In this document: positions 56,811-64,000 of the stretch, in pieces | Layout: every line of letters starts with the position of its first letter | Position numbering within the stretch: the stretch's first letter is position 1 | Assembly (NCBI RefSeq): GCF_904849725.1 | Contig: NC_058520.1 | Coordinates: forward strand, 345,523,670-345,587,669 | DNA length: 64,000 nucleotides | Reading direction: 5' to 3' | From: Hordeum vulgare subsp. vulgare | Lineage: Eukaryota > Streptophyta > Magnoliopsida > Poales > Poaceae | The notes under the pieces: model-generated | Database searches by the model: none | The model's input: the letters and a program-made list of their open reading frames with translations, nothing else | Told to the model about the DNA's origin: nothing | Position numbers and translations under genes: made by a program

Positions 56811-58450
56811 TGGCATCATGAGCTAGGTTCATGCGTAGATGTCATCTCGAGTAGAACACAAAATTTTTTGTGGGCGATGATGTGCGATTTGCTGCCCTCC
56901 TTAGTCTTTTCTTGATTCCGCGGTATTGTTGGATCGAAGCGGCTTGCACCAACATTACTCGTACGCTTACGAGAGACTGGTTTCATCGCTATGAACAACC
57001 CCGTTGCTCAAAGATGACTGGCGAGTGTCGGTTTCTCCAACTTTAGTTGAATCGGATTTGACTGAGGAGGTCCTTGGAGAGAGGTTAAATAGCAATTCAT
57101 ACATCTCCGTTGTGGTGTTTGCGTAAGTAAGATGCGATCCTACTAGATACCCATGGCAACCACGTAAAACATGCAATAACAATTAGAGGACGTCTAACTT
57201 GTTTTTGCAGGGTATGCTTGTGATGTCATATGGCCAACGACGTGATGTGATATATTGGATGTATGAGATGATCATGTTGTAATAGTTAATATCGACTTGC
57301 ACGTCGATGTTACGGCAACCGGCAGGAGCCATAGGGTTGTATTTAAACTAACATTTGTGCTTGCAGACGCGTTTACTATATTGCTAGGACATAGCTTTAG
57401 TAGTAATAGCATGAGTAGCACGACAACCCCGATGGCGACACGTTGATGGAGATCATGATGATGGAGATCATGGTGTGGCGCCGGTGACAAGAAGATCATG
57501 CCGATGCTTTGGTGATGGAGATCAAAGGAGCACTTGATGATGGCCATATCATGTCACTTATGAATTGCATGTGATATTAATCCTTTATGCACCTTATCTT
57601 GCTTAGAACGATGGTAGCATTATGAGGTGATCTCTCACTAAAATTTCAAGCTCAAATTGTGTTCTCCCCGACTGTGCACCGTTGCGACAGTTTGTCGTTT
57701 GGAGACACCACGTGATGATCGGGTGTGATAGACTCAACATTCACATACAACGGGTGCAAAACAGTTGCACGCGTGGAACACTCGGGTTAAACTTGACGAG
57801 CCTAGCATGTACAGACATGGCCTCGGAACACATGAGACCGAAAGGTCGAGCATGAATCGTATAGTTGATATGATTAGCATAGAGATGATTACCACTGAAA
57901 CTATTCTCGACTCACGTGATGATCGGACTTGAGATAGTGGATTTGGATCATGTACCACTCAAATGACTAGAGAGATGTACTTTTTGAGTGGGAATTTAAA
58001 ATTAATTTGATTAGTTAAACTCTAATTATCTTGAACATAGTCAAAAGGTCTTTACGAATTAGGATGTGGCTTGCGCTATAGCTCTATAGTTTTTTATATG
58101 TTCCTAGAGAAAATTTAGTTGAAAGTTGATAGTAGCAACTTTGCGGACTGAGTCTGTAAAACTGAGGATTGTCCTCGTTGCTGCGCAGAAGGCTTATGTC
58201 CTTAATGCACCACTCGGTGTGCTGCACCTCGAGCGTCGTCTGTGGATGTTGTGAACATCCGACATACACGTTTCTGATGACTACGCGATAGTTCAGTGCA
58301 GAATACTTAATGGCTTAGAAGCAAGGCGCCGAAGACGTTTTGAAACGTCACGGAACATAAGAGATGTTCTAAAGAGATGAAATTGTGATTTCATGCTCGT
58401 GCCCTTGTTGAGAGGTATGAGACCTCCGACAAGATTCTTGGTCCACGAAG
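56811..58450 (+). other. Leader of element F with primer-binding site
   Basis: It begins TGGCATCATGAGC and is collinear with the element D leader (for example splice-acceptor-like TTTTTGCAG at about 57202-57210). No coding content until the gag remains. Confidence 0.75.
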
Positions 58451-61400
58451 TAAAGGAGAAAAGCTCAATCTTTGAGCGTGTGCTCAGATTTTGTGAGTAC
58501 AACAATCGCTTCAATCAAGTGGGAGTTAGTCTTCTAGATGAGATAGTGATGGTTCTCCAAAGTCACTGCCACCAAGCTATGAGAGCTTCGTGATGAACTA
58601 TAACATATCAAGGATAGATACAATGATCCTTGAGCGATTCGCGATGTTTGACACTGCAAAAGTAGAAATCAAGAAGGAGCATCAATAGTTGATGGTTAGT
58701 AAAACCACTAAGTTTCAAGAAAGGCAAGGGCTAGAAGGGATACTTCGTGAAATGACAAAACAGTTGCTGCACTAATGAAGAGACCCAAGATTAAACCCAA
58801 ACCCGAGACTAAGTGCTTCTGTTATGAGGGGAACGGTCACTGAGGTGGAGCTACCCTAGATGCTTGGTAGATAAGAAGGCTGACAAAGTCGAAAGAAGTA
58901 TATTTGATATACATGATGTTGATGTGTACTTTACTAGTACTCCTAGTAGCGTGAGGGTATTTGATACCGGTCGGTTGCTAAGTGATTAGTAACACGAAAT
59001 GAAAGCTACAGAATAAACGGAGACTAGCTAAAGGCGAGGTGACGATACGTGTTGGAAGTGTTTCCAAGGTTGATATGATCAAACGTCGCACGCTCCCTCT
59101 ATCATCGGGATTGGTGGTAAAACCCAAATAATTGTTATTTGGTGTTTGCATTGAACATGAACATGATTGGATCGTGTTGTTGCAATACGATATTCATTTA
59201 AAGAGAATAATAGTTATTCTATTTGCTTGAATAATTACCCTCAATGGTTTATTGAAACTCGATCATAGTGTTACACATGTTCATAATATTAGTGCCAAAA
59301 GATACAAAGTAATAATGATAGTACCACCTAGTTGTGGCACTGCCACTTGAGTCATGTTGGTGTAAAATGCATGAAAAAGCTCCATGCTGATGGATCTTTA
59401 TACTCACTCATTTTTGAAACGTTTGAGACATGCAAACCATACCTGTTGGTATAAATGCATGAAGAAACTCCATAGAGATGTATCGTTTGGACTCACTTGA
59501 TTTTGAATCACTTGAGACATGCAAAACATGCCACATGAAACAAGGGAGTAACTTGTTGGGAGTAATGCATTTTTGATGTGTGCAGTCCAATGAGTGCTAA
59601 GGCACGCAGTTGATATCATTATGTTCTTACTTCGCTGACGATTTGAGTAGATACAAGAGTATTTACTTGATGAATCACAAGTCTGAAAAATTTCAAAGCA
59701 ATTTCACAGTGAAGATCGTCGTGACAAGAGGGTAAACTGTCTATGATATGATTATAGAGATGAATATATGAGTTACGAGTTTTTGGTACGCAGTCAAGAC
59801 AAAGTGAAAATTGTTTCGCAGTTCATGCCACTTGGAACACCATAGTGTGATGATGTGTCTGAACGTCATAGCCACGCCCTATTTGATATGGTGCATACTA
59901 TAATGTCTCTTATCGAATTACCACTATCGTTTGTGGGTTATACATTAGAGACAACCGCATTCACTTTAAATAGGGCACCGCGTATTTCCGTTGAAATGAC
60001 ACAGTATAGACTATGGTTTAGAGAAACCTAAGCTATCGTTTCTTGAATGTTTGGGGCTGCGATGCTTATGTGAAAAAGTTTCAGTGTGATAAGCTCGAAC
60101 CCAAAGCGGATAAATGCATCTTCATAGGATGTCCAAAATAGTTGGATACATCTCCTATCTCAGATCCGGAAGCAAAGTGTTTGTTTCTAGAAAATGGGTC
60201 CTTTCTCGAGGAAAGGTTTCTCTAGAAAGAATTGAGTGGTAGGGTGGTAGAACTTTATGAGGTTATTGAAACCATCACTTCAATCAGAGTATAGCAGGGC
60301 GCAAGAAGTTGTTCATGTGGCGCCTACACCAATTGAAGTGGAAGCTTATGATAGTGATCATTGAGCATCAGATCAAGTTACTACAGAGCTCGTAGGTCGA
60401 AAAGGTCGCGTACTACTACAGAGTGGTACGGTAACCCTGTCTTGGAGGTCATGTTGTTGAGCAACAGTAAACCTATGAGTTATGGAGAAGCAATGGTGGG
60501 CCAGGATTCCGACAAATGGGTGGAGGCCATGAAAACCGAGAGAGAATCCATATGTGAAAAAAAGTATAGACTTTGGAAGAACTACTTGATGGTCGTAGGA
60601 CTATTAAGTAAAGATGGATCTTTATAAGGAAGACAGACGATGATGGTGAATCGTACCATTAAGAAAAACTTGAGTTGTCGCAAGGATGTTTTCCGACAAG
60701 TTCAAGAAGTTGACTGTGATGAGACTTTTCAGTCATAGCGATGCAAAAGGTCTGTTGGAATTATGTTAGCAGTTGCTGCATTATTTATGAAATATTGCAC
60801 ATAGGATGTCAAAACATTGTTTTCCTCGACGGAAAGGTTGTATGTGATACAACCGGAAAGTTTTGTCAATCCTAAGGATGCTAACAAGTATGCAAGCTCC
60901 AGCGATCCTTCTATGGACTGGTGCAAGCATCTCGGAGTTGGAATGTATGCTTTGATGAGTTGATCAAAGCTTTTGGGTTTATACAAGGTTTATGAGAAAC
61001 TTGTATTTCCAAAGAAGTGAGTGGGAGAACTATAGAATTTCTGATAAGTATATGTGGTTGACATATTGTTGATCAGAAGTAATGTAGAATTTCTGTGAAG
61101 CATAAAAGGTTGTTTGAAAGGAGTTTTTCAAAGGAATACCTGGATTGAGCTACTTGAACGTTGAACATCAAGATCTATGGAGATAGATCGAAACTCTTAA
61201 TAGAAGTTTCAACAACATGCATGCCTTGACAAGTTTTTGAAGGAGTTCAAAATAGATTAGCAAAGAAGGAGTTCTTGACTGTGTTGTATGGTGTGAATTT
61301 GAGTAAGACTCAAAAGCCGACCACGACAGAATAAAGAGAATAGACGAAGGTCGTCTTCTGTGCCTTAGCCGCAGACTCTGAAGTATGCCATGCTGACTAC

Positions 61401-61780
61401 CGCACCTGATGTGTGCCTTGCAGCAAGTCTGTTAAGAGGTAGAGAGAGTGATCCAAGATTGAATCACTGATCAGCGGTCAAAGTTATCCTTAGTAACTAA
61501 ATGGACTAAGGAATTTTTCTCGATTATGGAGGTGGTTAAAGAGTTTGTCGTAAAGGGTTACGTCGATGCAAGCTTTGACACTAATCCGAATAACTATGAG
61601 TAGTGAAACGGATTCGTATAGTAGAGTAGATATTTGGAGTATTTCCGAATAGCACGTAGTAGCAGCATCTATAAGATGACATAAAGATTTGTAAAGAACA
61701 CACGGATATGAAAGTTTCAGAACCATTGACTAAAACGTATCTCACGGGCAAGACGTGATCAGACCCCAGAACTATATGGG
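58451..61780 (+). pseudogene. Heavily decayed gag-pol of element F
   Basis: Fragments in many frames follow the element D order: Gag pieces near 58610-58690, a knuckle-like KCFCYEGNGH near 58810, protease VFDTG near 58955, integrase HVGVKCMKKLHADGS near 59355, FTLNRAPR near 59960, an 88-codon open piece at 60361-60627 (linker to RT, EWYGNPV and SYGEAMVGQDSDKW), RT pieces near 60840-60960 (YVIQPESF), and RNase H end pieces near 61680-61740. No functional domain is intact. Confidence 0.8.
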
Positions 61781-61846
61781 TATTGGATTCGTAGAAATCA
61801 CATGGTTATGTGAACTAGATTATTGACTCTAGTGGAAGTAGGAGAC

Positions 61847-62833
61847 TGTTGGAAATATGCCCTAGAGGCAATAATAAATTAGTTATTATTATATTTCTTT
61901 GTTCATGATAATCGTTTATTATCCATGCTATAATTGCATTGATTGGAAACGCAGTACTTGTGTGGATACATAGACAAAACACTGTCCCTAGTAAGCCTCT
62001 AGTTGACTAGCTCGTTGATCAAAGATGGTCAAGGTTTCCTGTCCATAGGCAAGTGTTGTCACTTGATAACGGGATCACATCATTAGGAGAATCATGTGAT
62101 GGACTAGACCCAAACTAATGAATGTAGCATGTTGATCGTGTCATTTTGTTGCTACTGTTTTTCTGCGTGTCAAGTATTTATTCCTATGACCATGAGATCA
62201 TATAACTCACTAGCACCGGAGGAATACCTTGTGTGTATCAAATGTCACAACGTAACTGGGTGACTATAAAGATGCTCTACAGGTATCTCCGAAGGTGTGC
62301 GTTGAGTTAGTATGGATCAAGACTGGGATTTGTCACTCCGTGTTACGGAGAGGTATCTCGGGGCCCACTCAGTAATACAACATCACACACAAGCCTTGCA
62401 AGCAATATGACTTAGTGTATGTCTCGGGATCTTGTATTACGGAATGATTAAAGAGACTTGCCGGTAAACGAGATTGAAATAGGTATACGGATACCGACGA
62501 TCGAATCTCGGGCAAGTAACATACCGAAGGACAAAGGGAATGACATACGGGACTATATGAATCCTTGACACTGAGGTTCAACCGATAAGATCTTCGGAGA
62601 ATATGTAGGATCCAATATGGGCATCCAGGTCCTGCTATTGGATATTGACCGAGGAGTCTCTTGGGTCATGTCTACATAGTTCTTGAACCCGCAGGGTCTG
62701 CACACTTAAGGTTCGGCAATGTTTTATACGTATTTGAGTTATATGGTTGGTTACCGAATGTTGTTCGGAGTCCCGTATGGGATCACGGACGTCACGAGGG
62801 TTTCCGGAATGGTCTAGAGACGAAGATTGATAT
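61847..62833 (+). repeat. 3' LTR of element F, truncated
   Basis: 987 bp, preceded by a purine tract (AGTGGAAGTAGGAGAC). Similarity to the 5' LTR ends at ttgatat (62833), inside the LTR before its TATA box. Confidence 0.88.
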
Positions 62834-63511
62834 GCACACGGCTTCCCAGAACCCCGTGCGCATGGCCACATCACGCAGTCTTTGGGGTACCCCGTGTGCA
62901 CGACCCAGAAGACCCCATGCCCATGGGACCCCCGTATCCACGGTACAGGACCGTGCACACGCCCTAAGTGGATGGCTCCCTGGATACACGGTGTGCACGG
63001 GCTCCACTAACCCCATGCAAATGCCCCCCCCCCTACGTGCACCTGTTGGGCTTGGCGCATGTATCCCCATCTCGTCCCTCACTTACCCCTTGGTGGTCTA
63101 TGACTATATATACTCCTTCCCCTCCTCATTTCGAGGGTGAGCTTATGTGTTAGCAACTTGAGATTGTTTAGCATAGCTCCATCTACTACCCTCCTCCCAT
63201 GGAGATGCCTTCATGTGAGAAGACCCCATAGTGGATGCCATGGCTTCTTGCGAGGGAAGATCCCTAGTGGATTCAAGGCCCCATATCCCCATGGGATTTG
63301 GGATGAACTCTACCGTGTATCTTACTTTCCTTTGTTGTTCATGTTCCTTTGTGGATCTTGTGTGTGGTGAGTCTAGTGGATATGTGATTGGACTTGATCT
63401 TGAGTGTTTTCTCTTTTGATTCCTCCCTGTTCTTCCCTATGTTCTTCATGTTCTTGAGGACCCCCTCCAATTCATGAAAGATCGACACCCACGGGGTTGC
63501 CCCATATAACA
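62834..63511 (+). repeat. Element C-type LTR, 3' copy, left end missing
   Basis: It aligns with 24430-24833 plus 42291-42555: palindrome cluster (62855-63010), TATATATA near 63106, then CCTCCCATGGAGATG, and the end CCCCATATAACA. It is followed by tccat, as found before 24110. It is the uninterrupted version of the site into which element B inserted (63225-63260). Confidence 0.7.
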
Positions 63512-63516
63512 TCCAT

Positions 63517-64000
63517 ATTGATATGTCGATGTGAAATTTTAGGTGTTTGCTTGTGACTCTCGAGGGATATAAGATGGGCCAATAACGTTCTCTTGGAAGA
63601 AGTCTGTAATTATTCGTGTAATTATGTTGCCAGTATCAAGCGATGCTCTTAGGACATGGGATGAGGCCACGCCAGGTGTCCTCATATTTCCATGTAAGAT
63701 CAACACTTTCCCGCACAGAAAATCCACATGTAAATAAAAGGCTTAAATTTTTTGTATACAAGTCATTTCTTATCATGGTTGAACATACTTGAGTGGTGTC
63801 ATAGTGTTGTGATCCCTCGCCTTGAGTGTATGGCCATTGTTCATCGTATTGTGAATAAACCATGAGAGGAAAATATATGATATCATTGTAAATGCATAAA
63901 AAATGTAGACATGAGTGCGTGTTGAGATCCATCGCCTCTAGTTTACTAGTTTATGTTTGGCAAACAAGTCTCGTCAGGCATCGAGATCCATCATGTGGAG
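63517..64000. other. Unassigned right flank
   Basis: AT-rich with short open frames only. I recognise no gene, terminal repeat or RNA. Confidence 0.5.

Larger units (their letters stand above)
55389..62833 (+). mobile_element. Element F: older BARE-1/Angela/WIS-type Ty1/copia, 3' LTR truncated
   Basis: The 5' LTR starts TGTTGGAAAT at 55389 and ends at 56809 before the same degenerate primer site as element D. Internal sequence decays into a pseudogene. The 3' LTR starts at 61847 and is cut at 62833, where element C LTR sequence begins. The whole is far more mutated than D. Confidence 0.88.
24110..63511 (+). mobile_element. Element C: Gag-only LTR retrotransposon holding the nested stack
   Basis: C is the outermost element. 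Its 5' LTR is interrupted by element B and ends at 42555 just before a primer-binding site. The internal region (42556-47255) encodes Gag and a non-pol frame. Its 3' part is interrupted by a MITE and by G/E/F, and a related LTR end resumes at 62834-63511. The proposed left end at 24110 (TGGTGG) is preceded by tccat, and tccat follows 63511, as for a 5-bp target duplication. The left end is less sure than the rest because no intact partner LTR start remains, and it is possible that 24110-24833 and 62834-63511 belong to different copies of the family. Confidence 0.55.

Overview
This window is nuclear DNA from a large, repeat-rich grass genome, most likely a member of the Triticeae (wheat, barley or Aegilops type). 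That placement is inferred from two long-LTR copia elements of the BARE-1/Angela/WIS type, SIRE/Maximus-like copias, Harbinger elements beginning GAGCATCTC, and a Stowaway MITE with CTCCCTCC ends. I see no tRNA, rRNA, CRISPR or prokaryotic feature. By eye well over 80 % of the window is transposable-element sequence. The only convincing host gene is a short minus-strand DUF538 gene (CDS 19410-19880).

Layout. (1) 1-7.7 kb: a decayed minus-strand LTR split by a SIRE-like copia (element A, 490-4996) that has lost most of its RT, its RNase H and the U3 of its 3' LTR; then a relic of a Harbinger ORF1 protein (6320-6650, minus) and GC-rich repeats. (2) 7.7-9.6 kb: Harbinger H1 with a broken transposase. 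(3) 10.0-20.1 kb: the DUF538 gene. Its CDS is one exon, followed six bases after the stop by a perfect splice donor; a matching acceptor about 9 kb away suggests a giant 3'-UTR intron. That intron holds a non-LTR retroposon with a perfect 17-bp target duplication and a complete but mutated Tnt1/Tork-type copia (element T) in antisense. (4) 20.1-23.7 kb: a 1.7-kb Mutator-like element whose 9-bp target duplication IS the TATA box of the DUF538 gene, followed almost directly by Harbinger H2.

(5) 24.1-63.5 kb: a deeply nested LTR-retrotransposon stack. The outer element C encodes Gag and a long non-pol reading frame and appears non-autonomous. Its 5' LTR was split by minus-strand SIRE-like element B, which was split in turn by young BARE/Angela-type element D (perfect 5-bp TSD, LTRs about 98 % identical). 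C's 3' part received a Stowaway MITE and gypsy element G, which carries an intron-containing ORF antisense to its pol. G was interrupted by SIRE-like E, and E by BARE/Angela-type F. A deletion at 62833/62834 then joined F to the remaining part of C's last LTR. (6) 63.5-64 kb: unassigned sequence.

How the parts interact: the DUF538 gene keeps its core promoter only because the Mutator target duplication copied the TATA box, and everything upstream of it is now transposon. All element coding regions in the window carry nonsense or frameshift mutations. The youngest insertion (D) was already defective or broke soon after insertion, so it may have been mobilised in trans. Coordinates of LTR ends with TG/CA and target duplications are exact readings; other boundaries are approximate.
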